64,000 nt of DNA from Plantibacter elymi (nom. nud.) (GTDB taxonomy: Bacteria; Actinomycetota; Actinomycetes; Actinomycetales; Microbacteriaceae). Below are positions 7,401 through 15,248 of the stretch, one piece after another. A program made the position numbers and the translations under genes. Location of the stretch: the NCBI RefSeq assembly GCF_900177795.1, contig NZ_FXWJ01000002.1, positions 682,001 to 746,000 on the forward strand. The letters run 5' to 3'. Numbering within the stretch: the first letter of the stretch is position 1; each line of letters starts with the position of its first letter. The notes under the pieces were generated by a model. It worked only from the letters and a program-made list of their open reading frames with translations. It did not search any database and was not told the origin of the DNA.

Positions 7401-8896
7401 CAGGCGTGTACGCCTTCCTGCTCGGTGGCCGCGTGTCTGCCGGGCTCGACCTCGAGGTCCGCCGGGCTCGAGAGCGTTCCGCGGATGGCCGTCGCCGCGG
7501 CGACGAGCGGTGAGACGAGGTGCGTGCGGCCACCCTTGCCCTGGCGACCCTCGAAGTTGCGGTTCGACGTCGAGGCGCAGCGCTCCCCCGGAGCGAGCTG
7601 GTCGGGGTTCATCCCGAGGCACATGGAGCATCCGGCGAACCGCCACTCCGCACCGAAGTCGGTGATGATCTTGTCGAGCCCTTCGGCCTCCGCCTCGATC
7701 CGAACCCGGGCGGAACCCGGGACCACCATGACCCGCACACCCTCGGCCTTCGTGCGGCCCTCGATGACGGATGCGAACGCCCGCAGGTCTTCGATCCGGC
7801 TGTTCGTGCAGGAGCCCATGAAGACCGCGTCCACCGGGATCTCCTTCATCGGGGTGCCGGCTTCGAGTGCCATGTACTCCAGGGCACGCTCGGCGGCGGA
7901 CCGCTCGTTCGGGTCGGTGATGGCCGCGGGGTCGGGCACGTTCTCACTCAGCGAGACGCCCTGGCCAGGGTTGGTGCCCCAGGTGACGAAGGGTTCCAGC
8001 GTGTCGGCGTCGAGGAAGACCTCGGCGTCGAAGGCGGCCCCTTCATCGGTCGCGAGGGTGTCCCAGTAGGCGACGGCCTCGTCCCAGTCGGCTCCGGTCG
8101 GAGCGTGCGGGCGACCCTGCAGGTAGTCGTAGGTGACCTGGTCAGGGGCGACCATGCCGGCCCGGGCCCCGGCCTCGATCGACATGTTGCAGATCGTCAT
8201 GCGGCCCTCCATGGAGAGCGCACGGATCGCCGAGCCACGGTACTCGAGGACGTAGCCCTGCCCGCCGCCGGTGCCGATCTTCGCGATGACGGCGAGGATG
8301 ATGTCCTTCGCGGTCACGCCCGGCCGCAGCATGCCCTCGACGGTGATCGCCATGGTCTTGAACGGCTTCAGCGGGAGCGTCTGCGTCGCCATGACGTGCT
8401 CGACCTCGCTCGTGCCGATGCCGAAGGCCATGGCCCCGAAGGCGCCGTGGGTCGAGGTGTGCGAGTCACCGCAGACAACCGTGATCCCGGGCATCGTGAG
8501 GCCGAGCTGCGGCCCGACGACGTGCACGATCCCCTGATCGAGGTCGCCGAGGGAGTGGATGCGCACCCCGAACTCGGCGGCGTTGCGACGGAGGGTCTCG
8601 ATCTGCGTGCGGCTCGTGAGGTCGGCGATCGGCTTGTCGATCGCGAGCGTCGGGGTGTTGTGGTCCTCGGTCGCGATCGTCAGGTCGACGCGACGCAGCG
8701 GCCGGTCGGCCAGGCGCAGACCGTCGAAGGCTTGCGGGCTCGTCACCTCGTGGACGAGGTGCAGGTCGATGTAGATGAGGTCGGGCGTGCCGTCCTCACC
8801 CTTGACGACGAGGTGGTCGTCCCAGACCTTCTCGGCGAGCGTGCGCGGGTGCTCGGGAATGCTCGGGACGGACGGATCGGCGTTCAGCTGCGACAT
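7400..8896 (-). CDS. leuC: 3-isopropylmalate dehydratase large subunit
   Basis: A 498-residue aconitase-family iron-sulfur enzyme of leucine synthesis. Cluster ligands lie in [13 protein letters not shown] and in [11 protein letters not shown]; the [14 protein letters not shown] and [11 protein letters not shown] segments are also typical. The ATG at 8896 is preferred over an in-frame TTG at 8914, because the AAGGAA ribosome-binding site lies just after that TTG and is properly spaced for the ATG. Upstream is a leucine-rich leader peptide and hairpin, pointing to leucine-responsive attenuation. leuD overlaps its stop. Confidence 0.95.
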   Translation of the reverse strand: MSQLNADPSVPSIPEHPRTLAEKVWDDHLVVKGEDGTPDLIYIDLHLVHEVTSPQAFDGLRLADRPLRRVDLTIATEDHNTPTLAIDKPIADLTSRTQIETLRRNAAEFGVRIHSLGDLDQGIVHVVGPQLGLTMPGITVVCGDSHTSTHGAFGAMAFGIGTSEVEHVMATQTLPLKPFKTMAITVEGMLRPGVTAKDIILAVIAKIGTGGGQGYVLEYRGSAIRALSMEGRMTICNMSIEAGARAGMVAPDQVTYDYLQGRPHAPTGADWDEAVAYWDTLATDEGAAFDAEVFLDADTLEPFVTWGTNPGQGVSLSENVPDPAAITDPNERSAAERALEYMALEAGTPMKEIPVDAVFMGSCTNSRIEDLRAFASVIEGRTKAEGVRVMVVPGSARVRIEAEAEGLDKIITDFGAEWRFAGCSMCLGMNPDQLAPGERCASTSNRNFEGRQGKGGRTHLVSPLVAAATAIRGTLSSPADLEVEPGRHAATEQEGVHA

Positions 8897-8942
8897 GTCG
8901 TGGAATTCCTTCAAACGATGAGTGGTCAGGCGTCAGCGACCT

Positions 8943-8979
8943 CCGCGACGAGGGAGCCTGGAACTAGGCCTCGTCGCGG
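8943..8979 (-). promoter_or_regulatory. Hairpin of the leu leader (candidate attenuator)
   Basis: A perfect 10-bp inverted repeat, CCGCGACGAG / CTCGTCGCGG, lies between the leader peptide and leuC. Its 5' arm (minus strand) is made of the last codons of the leader peptide, directly after the leucine run. A weaker alternative stem GGCTG/CAGCC encloses the leucine codons and shares two bases with the 5' arm, so the two stems compete. No T-run follows, so the output could be Rho-dependent or translational rather than intrinsic termination. Confidence 0.6.
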
Positions 8980-9008
8980 CTGGGAAGGAGGAGCAGCCCG
9001 GACAACAT
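8964..9008 (-). CDS. Leucine-rich leader peptide of the leuCD operon
   Basis: A 14-codon reading frame, MLSGLLLLPSRDEA, ends at TAG 44 codons-free bases upstream of the leuC ribosome-binding region. Five of the 14 residues are leucine, four of them consecutive (CTG CTC CTC CTT). This is the classic composition of an amino-acid attenuation leader. A TACGCT hexamer (9015-9020) lies 6 nt before the ATG with no ribosome-binding site, so translation probably begins on a leaderless mRNA. The end of the frame forms one arm of the hairpin at 8943-8979. Ribosome stalling for leucine would mask that arm. The function is inferred from architecture. Confidence 0.72.
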   Translation of the reverse strand: MLSGLLLLPSRDEA

Positions 9009-9014
9009 TCGCCC

Positions 9015-9020
9015 AGCGTA
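9015..9020 (-). promoter_or_regulatory. Candidate -10 element of the leu leader
   Basis: TACGCT on the minus strand, ending 6 nt before the leader-peptide ATG. The same TACGCTGGGC context stands before the SRAP gene and the topoisomerase IB gene in this window, which supports it as a true -10 of a leaderless promoter. No clear -35 is seen. Confidence 0.5.
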
Positions 9021-9042
9021 CCACCCGGTCCGTGGCGGAGAC

Positions 9043-9081
9043 GTCGGCACCGTCGTCGCTCGCGGGGACGCCGGTGCCGAC
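9043..9081 (-). terminator. Hairpin after the DUF4333 gene
   Basis: A perfect 10-bp inverted repeat, GTCGGCACCG / CGGTGCCGAC, with a 19-nt loop begins 8 nt after the stop at 9089. It sits between this operon and the leu leader promoter and probably insulates them. No T-run follows. Confidence 0.5.
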
Positions 9082-9088
9082 ATCCCAG

Positions 9089-10204
9089 CTACTTCGGCGC
9101 GTCGATCCCGACGCGGTACTGCCCCTGGTCGTTGATGACCTCGACGGCCACCGGGTAGCTCTTCGCGTTGTACGAGAACGTGCACTCGAACTGGGTCCCG
9201 GTCGTGGCCGGCTGGTCACTCGGGCACTCGACCTTCTCGACGTCTGCGAGGCCGAAGTCCTGCTTGAGCACCTCGGCCACACCGGTCTGCACCGAGCCGC
9301 GGTCGAGCATCGGCGTGAACAGGCGACCGACCGAGAGGAGGGTGAGCGGGACGGCGATGAGCGATGCGGCGACCGCACCGATGAGCACGCCGATCCAGAG
9401 CTTGCGCCCGAGCGGCTTCCGGGCGGGTTTCCGGCTCGCATCAGGCTGCTTGCCCGCGACGCCGTACTCGGGTCCGGGACGGAACGGACCGGTCTGCTGT
9501 GGACCGGACTGCGATCCATGCTGCTGTGGGCCTGGCTGGAACGGGCCGTTCAAGTGCTGCGCCTGTCCCGGGCCGAAGGGCTGTGGCCCGGTCGGGCGTG
9601 CCTGACCGTAGGGCGGCTGACCCTGCGGCCCCTGCGGCTGGCCCTGAGGTCGGCCCTGAGGCGCGCCGAGCGGGCGTCCCTGTGGAGCCTGGCCAGGGGC
9701 CTGACTCTGCTGAGGACCCCCGGGCGCGTGACCGGGCTGACCATTCGATGTCGGGGGCCGGAACCCGTCCGGACCGCCTGGCCGCCCCTGCTGCTGCTGG
9801 TTCGGACCTGCGTTCGAGGGCCGCTGCTGCTGCGCCCACGGCTGCCCACCGGGCGCGCCGGCGAACGGCGCTCCGGGCTGGGGGTGCGATTGCGGCGCAG
9901 GGCCGTTGGACTGCTGCCCTGGGGTGCTTCCCTGCGGACGGGGCCCTCCACCGGTCTGACCAGGCGCGGACGGCTGAGACGGACCGCTCTGTGACAGGAC
10001 GCCCTGCGGTGCTCCGTTCTGACCCTGCGGAGCGCCGTTCTGGGGTGCACCGTTCTGCGGCGGCGTCTGACGCTGCGGGCTGCCCGGTCCGAACTCCAGG
10101 CGGGGTGCGTCCGGGTCGGGGAATCCCGGCGGCTGCTGGTCGGGGCGCAGGGGGCCGCCGACCGGGGGCTTTCCGAGGTCCTCGGGTTTCTGGTCGTCGG
10201 TCAT
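9089..10204 (-). CDS. Pro/Gln/Gly-rich single-pass membrane protein with C-terminal DUF4333-like domain
   Basis: A 371-residue protein in three parts. Residues 1 to about 255 are a disordered Pro/Gln/Gly/Asn tract with recurring NGAPQ and GPQ units. A basic stretch (SRKPARKPLGRK) precedes one membrane helix at about 268-293. The C-terminal 78 residues contain paired cysteines 327 and 341 (VECPSDQ and FECTFSY) and resemble the actinobacterial DUF4333 domain. Topology by the positive-inside rule puts the repeat tract in the cytosol and the small domain outside. Its ATG overlaps the upstream lipoprotein stop (ATGA). Function unknown; membership in a surface operon with a protease is the main clue. 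Confidence 0.75.
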   Translation of the reverse strand: MTDDQKPEDLGKPPVGGPLRPDQQPPGFPDPDAPRLEFGPGSPQRQTPPQNGAPQNGAPQGQNGAPQGVLSQSGPSQPSAPGQTGGGPRPQGSTPGQQSNGPAPQSHPQPGAPFAGAPGGQPWAQQQRPSNAGPNQQQQGRPGGPDGFRPPTSNGQPGHAPGGPQQSQAPGQAPQGRPLGAPQGRPQGQPQGPQGQPPYGQARPTGPQPFGPGQAQHLNGPFQPGPQQHGSQSGPQQTGPFRPGPEYGVAGKQPDASRKPARKPLGRKLWIGVLIGAVAASLIAVPLTLLSVGRLFTPMLDRGSVQTGVAEVLKQDFGLADVEKVECPSDQPATTGTQFECTFSYNAKSYPVAVEVINDQGQYRVGIDAPK

Positions 10205-11121
10205 TTCCTCAACTCCTCGATCCGATCCCAGAACGCGGCCTGATCGGCCGCCGGGATCACCGTCACGTCGAATCCTGATGGTGCGGTCGGCAGGTCTTCG
10301 AGCGTCGACGTGCCCGACACCTCGAAGCCGGCCTGCAGCTGCAGCTTGGTCTCGCTCTCGACCGTCCCGCTCAACTCCATCTTCACGAGGCCACCTTCGG
10401 CGTTCTGGAAGATCGTCACCGGCAGGAGGGTCGCCAGGTCGTCCTCGCTGAACGACGACACGAGGTCGTCCGGGAGGTCGAAGAGCGTCCCGACGGCCAG
10501 CACGCTCTCGAGGCTCGCGCTTGTCGAGATCTGTGAGGAGCCGTCGTTCCGCATCGAGACCACGACGCTGCTGAGCGCGCCGTCCCCCGAGCTGCGTGTC
10601 GTTTCGACCGCGGTGTAGATGTCGCAGGCGATGGAGATGCCCGGGTAGACGCAGGCGGGTCCGAGTGAGCCCTCGGCGTCCTCCTCGGCCACGTACTGCG
10701 TCTGGACGGCCACCCACTCCGTCGGCGCGAGCTCCTTGAGTTCACCGCCGAGCAGCAGGAGGTCGTAGTCGACCCCCGCCTGGTGATAGATGTCGACGGT
10801 GTCGCCGTCGGCGGAGCCCTTGTCCTGGCTGAACGAGGCGGTCGGGTCGCCGAAGAGGACCACCGAGTCGTTCTCGTGCGACTCGAGGTCTCCCGAGACG
10901 GCGTGGACGTATGCCGACCCGATCACGTCCGGCGCCTGGCCGATCTGGGCCGACAGCAACTCGAACCTCGCCTCGGCGAGATCCTGCATGTAGCTCTGCT
11001 GGGCGGCGGCGTCGGGGAACGCCGATCCTGGCGTCGTGCAGGCGCTCAAGACGAGCGCGGCGCTCCCGGCCAGAGCCAGGGCACCGATCCGCCGTCGCGT
11101 CATGCTGGTGCGGGCGGTCAT
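10201..11121 (-). CDS. Predicted lipoprotein of unknown function
   Basis: A 306-residue exported protein with an arginine-containing signal peptide and lipobox LSAC (Cys28), hence probably anchored outside the membrane. The mature part has two cysteines (PACVYPG and IACDIYT) likely to form a disulfide, and several beta-like stretches. I recognise no domain. An alternative start six codons downstream (MTRRRIG) would still give a valid signal peptide. It overlaps the upstream protease gene and the downstream DUF4333 gene by ATGA junctions on both sides, so the three products are almost certainly made together. A chaperone, inhibitor or substrate-presenting partner of the protease is possible but unproven. 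Confidence 0.75.
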   Translation of the reverse strand: MTARTSMTRRRIGALALAGSAALVLSACTTPGSAFPDAAAQQSYMQDLAEARFELLSAQIGQAPDVIGSAYVHAVSGDLESHENDSVVLFGDPTASFSQDKGSADGDTVDIYHQAGVDYDLLLLGGELKELAPTEWVAVQTQYVAEEDAEGSLGPACVYPGISIACDIYTAVETTRSSGDGALSSVVVSMRNDGSSQISTSASLESVLAVGTLFDLPDDLVSSFSEDDLATLLPVTIFQNAEGGLVKMELSGTVESETKLQLQAGFEVSGTSTLEDLPTAPSGFDVTVIPAADQAAFWDRIEELRK

Positions 11122-12173
11122 GACCCCTCCGCCAGAGCGTCGTTGTACAGCGTGAGCGCCCGCTGTCCGAGGACGGGGCCCTCGAGCCAGGAACCGTCGC
11201 CGCGCGAAGTGACCGAGGTGACGTACCCGGCACCGGTGGCGGGATCCAGCCGGGTGAGCCAGCCGCCGCCCGAGCAACCCGGGGTCATGAGGCAGTCGAC
11301 CCGGTATCCGGCATAGCCCTTGGTGGCGGCCTGGCTCGCGCAGTAGCGCTGCGACTGTCCGTCGAACGGGGCGGCGGACGGGTAGCCGATCACGGTGATG
11401 CCCTCAGGCGGGGTACCGAAGGAGATGCCCTGACCGCCGGTCACCTCCTGGATCTTCTGGCCTGCAGCGTTCGGGGCGAGGCGGATGAAGGCGAAGTCGT
11501 AGGCCCAACCGTTGCCGCTCGTCGCACCGCTGGCGTCCGAGGTCGCCTCACTCGTGAACTCGTCGGGGACGTAGGTGCTGACCCCGGCCCACTGCCCGTA
11601 GGGCTGGGTCTGGCCGTTGGCCGCGTCGGCCGGGATGAAGATGATGTTCTCTGCGAGCTGTTTGCCGTACGTGTCCCAGACGCAGTGGCCTGCCGTCAAG
11701 ACGAGGTCCATGGTCGGGGCATTGACGACGCTCGCGGAACAGACGTAGGTGGCGCCGCCGATGGAGAAGTACAGACGTCCCTGCGTGGCCGCCGCCAGCC
11801 CGGTCGCCGGGTACGGGTCGCCCGCCGCTGTCGGAGCGATGGCCTTGACGTCGACGTCGGGACCGACGCCGGTACTCGGGTGCACGACCACGCCGGTGGC
11901 CTGGTCGCCCGTGAGCGTGTCCTCGCCCGGCTTCAGGTCCGGTGCGGTCGCTCCCCCGAACTTGTCGTCGGTCCAGTAGTCGTTGACCTCCTGGGGACTC
12001 GCGTCGAAGTCCTTGCGCAGGGTGTCGTCGGTGCCGCCGGCGACGTCGACGACGGGGCCGGCACCGCCGGCTACGGGCTCCCCCGTCACCGGGATGGAGC
12101 ACCCTGTCAGCAGGGCGGCGAGGATCAGGACTGCGGCTGTCGCCGGAGCGCGGCGCTTCTGCTTCACGGTCAC
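11118..12173 (-). CDS. Trypsin-like serine peptidase, lipoprotein
   Basis: A 351-residue secreted protease with lipobox LLTGC (Cys25). After a linker of about 100 residues comes a chymotrypsin-fold domain: catalytic His163 in LTAGHCVWD, Asp226 in WAYDFAFIRL, and Ser301 in TPGCSGGGWL. Cysteines 145/164 and 294/300 are placed like trypsin disulfides. The GSGG-type serine motif reads GCSGGGW, with Gly after the SGG rather than Pro. The start is GTG at 12173; a TAGCTT hexamer (12180-12185) lies 6 nt upstream and no ribosome-binding site is seen, so the mRNA may be leaderless. It heads a three-gene operon; the substrate is unknown. Confidence 0.85.
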   Translation of the reverse strand: MTVKQKRRAPATAAVLILAALLTGCSIPVTGEPVAGGAGPVVDVAGGTDDTLRKDFDASPQEVNDYWTDDKFGGATAPDLKPGEDTLTGDQATGVVVHPSTGVGPDVDVKAIAPTAAGDPYPATGLAAATQGRLYFSIGGATYVCSASVVNAPTMDLVLTAGHCVWDTYGKQLAENIIFIPADAANGQTQPYGQWAGVSTYVPDEFTSEATSDASGATSGNGWAYDFAFIRLAPNAAGQKIQEVTGGQGISFGTPPEGITVIGYPSAAPFDGQSQRYCASQAATKGYAGYRVDCLMTPGCSGGGWLTRLDPATGAGYVTSVTSRGDGSWLEGPVLGQRALTLYNDALAEGS

Positions 12174-12283
12174 CCGGCCAAGCTAGCACGCAGCGGCACT
12201 CGGCGAGATCGGTGCGGGCCCTGCCTTCCGCGCATCCCGGAGAGCCTGCGTGGACCTCCCGGGGCACGCTCGAGCCGCCAAAT

Positions 12284-12330
12284 GAACGAAGCCCCGCTCC
12301 CTGATGACTCAGGAGAGCGGGGCTTCGTTC
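12284..12330. terminator. Strong hairpin between the peptidase operon and tRNA-Glu
   Basis: A 16-bp perfect stem GAACGAAGCCCCGCTC / GAGCGGGGCTTCGTTC, extended inward by CCTGA/TCAGG, lies just 3' of tRNA-Glu. It should end tRNA transcription on the minus strand before the peptidase promoter. Confidence 0.8.
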
Positions 12331-12337
12331 GGTGTTG

Positions 12338-12410
12338 TGACCCCAACGGGATTTGAACCCGTGCTGCCGCCGTGAGAGGGCGGTGTCCTAGGCCGCTAAA
12401 CGATGGGGCC
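12338..12410 (-). tRNA. tRNA-Glu (anticodon CTC)
   Basis: A 73-nt cloverleaf. The acceptor stem GGCCCCA pairs with TGGGGTC, the T loop reads GGTTCAAATCC, and the anticodon stem CCGCC/GGCGG encloses the loop CTCTCAC with anticodon CTC. CCA is not encoded. A promoter lies upstream at 12427-12455 and a terminator at 12284-12330, so this is a single-gene unit. Confidence 0.95.
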
Positions 12411-12426
12411 GTAAGCAACGGATATG

Positions 12427-12455
12427 AGTATGCCATACGATTTCGAGCCGTACAA
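12427..12455 (-). promoter_or_regulatory. Promoter of tRNA-Glu
   Basis: On the minus strand, TTGTAC (12450-12455), a 17-bp spacer and CATACT (12427-12432) form a near-consensus housekeeping promoter. Transcription would begin about 10 nt before the mature tRNA end. Confidence 0.7.
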
Positions 12456-12518
12456 ATCGAGGCCACCAGCGGCATCCGACGGGCGTGTCGCGCGGTGGCC
12501 GCGGTCGGGCGAACCGGC

Positions 12519-13421
12519 TCAGGCGAGCACGCGGAGGGCACCCGGGACCACGTCGATCGTGACCGGCGGCGGACCGATCCGCTCCCCGTCGGCATAGGCG
12601 GTGACACCGTCCGCGGCGATCGAGACCGAACGGACCCGAGACAGTCGCACGATGTCGAGATCCGTGTGGGCACCAGAGAAGACCTTGGGGAACAGCCGGA
12701 GGAACCGGAACCGTGACACGGGTGCGACGATGAGCAGGTCGAATCGGCCGTCGGCGAGGTCCGCCTGCGGCGCGATGAGCATGCCACCACCGATCGAGGT
12801 GTTGTTCGCGACGGCGAGGAGGACGGCATCGACCGTCTCCGGCGCCCCGTCCACGGTCAGCTCGTACCGGCGAGACCTCAGGGCCAGGAGCTCCCGGAGG
12901 ATCGCGATCGTGTACCGGCTGCGCCCGCGCGGACGTCGCATGCGGTTCGCCCGCTCGTTCACGAGGGCGTCGAAGCCTGCGGACACCGCACCGACGAACC
13001 AGGTCGTCCGCTCGCCGTCCGTCACCGTGCCGGCGTCGATCACGCGCGGCTCGCCCTCGAGCGCACGGAGCAGGGACGCGATCGCGGCCGCGGGATCACC
13101 CAACGGGATCCCGAGTCCCCTGGCGATGTCATTGCCCGTACCGGACGGGACCACGCCGAAGGGCAGGCCCGAGTCGCGTACCGCCTCGACGGCCAGACTC
13201 ACCATGCCGTCGCCTCCGACGACGACGAGCGCGTCCAAGCCTGCCTCGATCGCAGTCTGCACCGCGCTCCGGAGCTGCCCGACCGTCTGCTCCTGCAGGC
13301 GGACGGCGCGGTGCCCGGCCTGCTCGAGGGCGTCGAGCACCATCGGGCCCACGGCTCGGGTCGATCCGAACGACGCGGTCGGGTTGATGGCGACGCCGAT
13401 GCGTCGGGGCTGCGTGGTCAC
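12519..13421 (-). CDS. Diacylglycerol kinase-family lipid kinase (DgkB/YegS type)
   Basis: A 300-residue soluble lipid kinase. The nucleotide-binding motif GGDGM is at residues 69-73, and the SGTGNDIARGLGIP motif at 93-106. The C-terminal beta-sandwich with IGGGMLIAPQADLADGRFDLL is standard for this family. It likely phosphorylates diacylglycerol or a related lipid at the inner membrane face. The start is GTG at 13421; CAGAAT (13428-13433) ends 6 nt upstream and there is no ribosome-binding site. Exact lipid substrate cannot be told. It is divergent from the MBL-fold gene. Confidence 0.87.
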   Translation of the reverse strand: MTTQPRRIGVAINPTASFGSTRAVGPMVLDALEQAGHRAVRLQEQTVGQLRSAVQTAIEAGLDALVVVGGDGMVSLAVEAVRDSGLPFGVVPSGTGNDIARGLGIPLGDPAAAIASLLRALEGEPRVIDAGTVTDGERTTWFVGAVSAGFDALVNERANRMRRPRGRSRYTIAILRELLALRSRRYELTVDGAPETVDAVLLAVANNTSIGGGMLIAPQADLADGRFDLLIVAPVSRFRFLRLFPKVFSGAHTDLDIVRLSRVRSVSIAADGVTAYADGERIGPPPVTIDVVPGALRVLA

Positions 13422-13504
13422 CTGCCGATTCTGACAGGCCTACAGCGGGTGGACACCCGGACCACCGGGTTGCCCCCGGCGCTCCCACGGTATTCACTCG
13501 TCCT

Positions 13505-14143
13505 ATGAGACTCACGAAGTTCGAACATGCAGCATTCCTCCTCGAGACGGACGGCGCCAAGCTGATCGTCGACCCGGGTGCGTTCACGTCCCCGATCTCC
13601 GATGTGGAGCACACCGCGGCGGTCCTGATCACGCACCTGCACCCCGACCACTGGACCGCGGAGCACCTCGACCGCATCCTCGCCGCGAGCCCGGAGGCCG
13701 TCCTCTACGGACCGGCCGGTGTCGCCGCCGCCGCGGACGGCTATGACATCACCGTCGTCGCCCCGGGAGACGTGGTCGAAGCCGGGCCGTTCACGCTCCG
13801 CTTCTTCGGCGGGACCCACGCGGTCATCCACTCGTCGATCCCGGTGATCGACAACGTCGGCGTCCTCATCAACGACCTCGTCTACTACCCCGGCGATTCC
13901 TTCACCGTCCCGGAGGGCGTCGACGTCGACCTCCTGGCCGCGCCGGCGGGTGCACCGTGGATGAAGATCTCCGAGGGCATGGACTTCGTCACCGCCGTCG
14001 CACCGAAGCGCGCGTTCGGGACGCACGAGATGGTGCTCTCCGGGCCGGGGCAGAGCATGTCGCACGACCGCCTGCAGTGGGCGACCGAACAGGGCGGCGG
14101 GACCTACTACCCGCTCGCCCCGCTCGACACGCTCGAGGTCTGA
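13505..14143 (+). CDS. MBL-fold metallo-hydrolase (UlaG-like)
   Basis: A 212-residue metallo-beta-lactamase-fold protein. The zinc-binding motif HLHPDH is at residues 44-49 (His44, His46, Asp48, His49); further metal ligands are likely His in GGTHAVIH and Asp in YYPGDSF. The compact form without linker insertions and the opening MRLTKFEHAAFLLET match the UlaG/L-ascorbate-6-P lactonase-like group, many of which are of unknown substrate. It stands alone between the lipid kinase and the convergent desaturase, so context gives no pathway. Confidence 0.83.
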   Translation: MRLTKFEHAAFLLETDGAKLIVDPGAFTSPISDVEHTAAVLITHLHPDHWTAEHLDRILAASPEAVLYGPAGVAAAADGYDITVVAPGDVVEAGPFTLRFFGGTHAVIHSSIPVIDNVGVLINDLVYYPGDSFTVPEGVDVDLLAAPAGAPWMKISEGMDFVTAVAPKRAFGTHEMVLSGPGQSMSHDRLQWATEQGGGTYYPLAPLDTLEV

Positions 14144-14153
14144 GACCGGTCGA

Positions 14154-15248
14154 CTACCGGCGGCGGAAGTTCGCCGCCGCCGGGCAGTCGAACGGGTCGC
14201 GGGCTGAGAGGCCGACCCGGTTGAGGTACTCGATGACGATGGCGTAGGACTGCAGCAGGGTCGTCTCCGTGTACGGCACCTGCTGGGTCTCGCAGTGCTC
14301 CCGCACGATGACGCGAGCACGGGCCAGAGCAGGGCGAGGCATGCTCGGGAACAGGTGGTGCTCGATCTGGTAGTTGAGGCCGCCCATGAAGGTGGCCATG
14401 CCGAAGCCGCGGACGTTGCGCGAGGTCAGCACCTGCTTGCGGAGGAAGTCGAGCTTCATGTCGGCCGGGATGATCGGCATGCCCTTGTGGTTCGGCGCGA
14501 AGGACGCCCCCATGTAGACGCCGAAGACCGCGAGTTGGACGCCGAGGAACGCGAACGCCATGCCGACGGGCAGGAAGAGGAAGATCGCTGCCAGGTACAG
14601 ACCGACGCGGGCGACGATCATGCTGATCTCGGCGGCGCGGCCGTCCACCTTGCCCGGACCGAAGAGGGTCTTGAAGGACAGCGCGTGGAGGTTGATGCCC
14701 TCCAACATGAGGAGGGGGAAGAAGAGGTAGCCCTGCTTGCGGGTGATCAGCGCCTGCAGGCCCTTGGCCTTCGCCGCGTCCTCCTCGATGAAGGAGATCG
14801 TGTCGATCTCGATGTCGGGGTCCTTGGTGACCTGGTTCGGGTTCGCGTGGTGGCGCGTGTGCTTCGTCATCCACCACGAGTAGCTGATACCGACGATGCC
14901 CGCCGCGAGGAAGCGTCCGGCGCGGTCGTTCGCGCGGCCCGACTCGAAGACCTGACGGTGCGAGGCCTCGTGGGCGAGGAAGGCGAACTGGGTGAGGATG
15001 ATGCCGAGCGCGCCGGCGATGAGCAACTGGAACCAGGACTCGCGGAGTAGGACGAACCCGGTGACGCAGCCGAGGAGCGCGATCACGAGGAACGAGAACG
15101 TGAGGATGTAGAACGTGCGGTGGCGGCGGAGGAGCCCCGCTTCGCGAACCGTCTTCAACAGCGACGAGTAGGAGCTGGTGACGTTCGCAGCGCCGGGCTT
15201 GCGGGGGCTCGTGGCACGAACCGGGCCGAGGATGGCTTCAGTTGACAT
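14154..15248 (-). CDS. Membrane fatty acid desaturase
   Basis: A 364-residue integral-membrane di-iron desaturase. The three histidine boxes are HEASH (93-97), HTRHH (130-134) and QIEHH (294-298); the QxxHH form of the last box is that of acyl-lipid or acyl-CoA desaturases of the DesA3/linoleoyl type. Hydrophobic segments lie at about 48-68, 74-95, 112-126 and 210-245. Such enzymes introduce a cis double bond to keep membranes fluid, which fits the cold-shock gene next door. ATG 15248 follows a CGGAG element. A TAGGCT -10-like hexamer about 85 nt upstream is a plausible promoter. Confidence 0.9.
   Translation of the reverse strand: MSTEAILGPVRATSPRKPGAANVTSSYSSLLKTVREAGLLRRHRTFYILTFSFLVIALLGCVTGFVLLRESWFQLLIAGALGIILTQFAFLAHEASHRQVFESGRANDRAGRFLAAGIVGISYSWWMTKHTRHHANPNQVTKDPDIEIDTISFIEEDAAKAKGLQALITRKQGYLFFPLLMLEGINLHALSFKTLFGPGKVDGRAAEISMIVARVGLYLAAIFLFLPVGMAFAFLGVQLAVFGVYMGASFAPNHKGMPIIPADMKLDFLRKQVLTSRNVRGFGMATFMGGLNYQIEHHLFPSMPRPALARARVIVREHCETQQVPYTETTLLQSYAIVIEYLNRVGLSARDPFDCPAAANFRRR
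14157..14183 (+). terminator. Candidate terminator of the MBL-fold gene
   Basis: A perfect 10-bp inverted repeat, CCGGCGGCGG / CCGCCGCCGG, with a 7-nt loop starts 13 nt after the MBL-fold stop. It lies inside the last codons of the convergent desaturase gene, where it encodes the FRRR tail region. Confidence 0.45.

Noticed and set aside
8964-9185. A 73-codon frame ending with the leader peptide
   Set aside because: The upstream part overlaps the DUF4333 gene end and its hairpin; only the last 14 codons have a promoter-start context and the leucine run.
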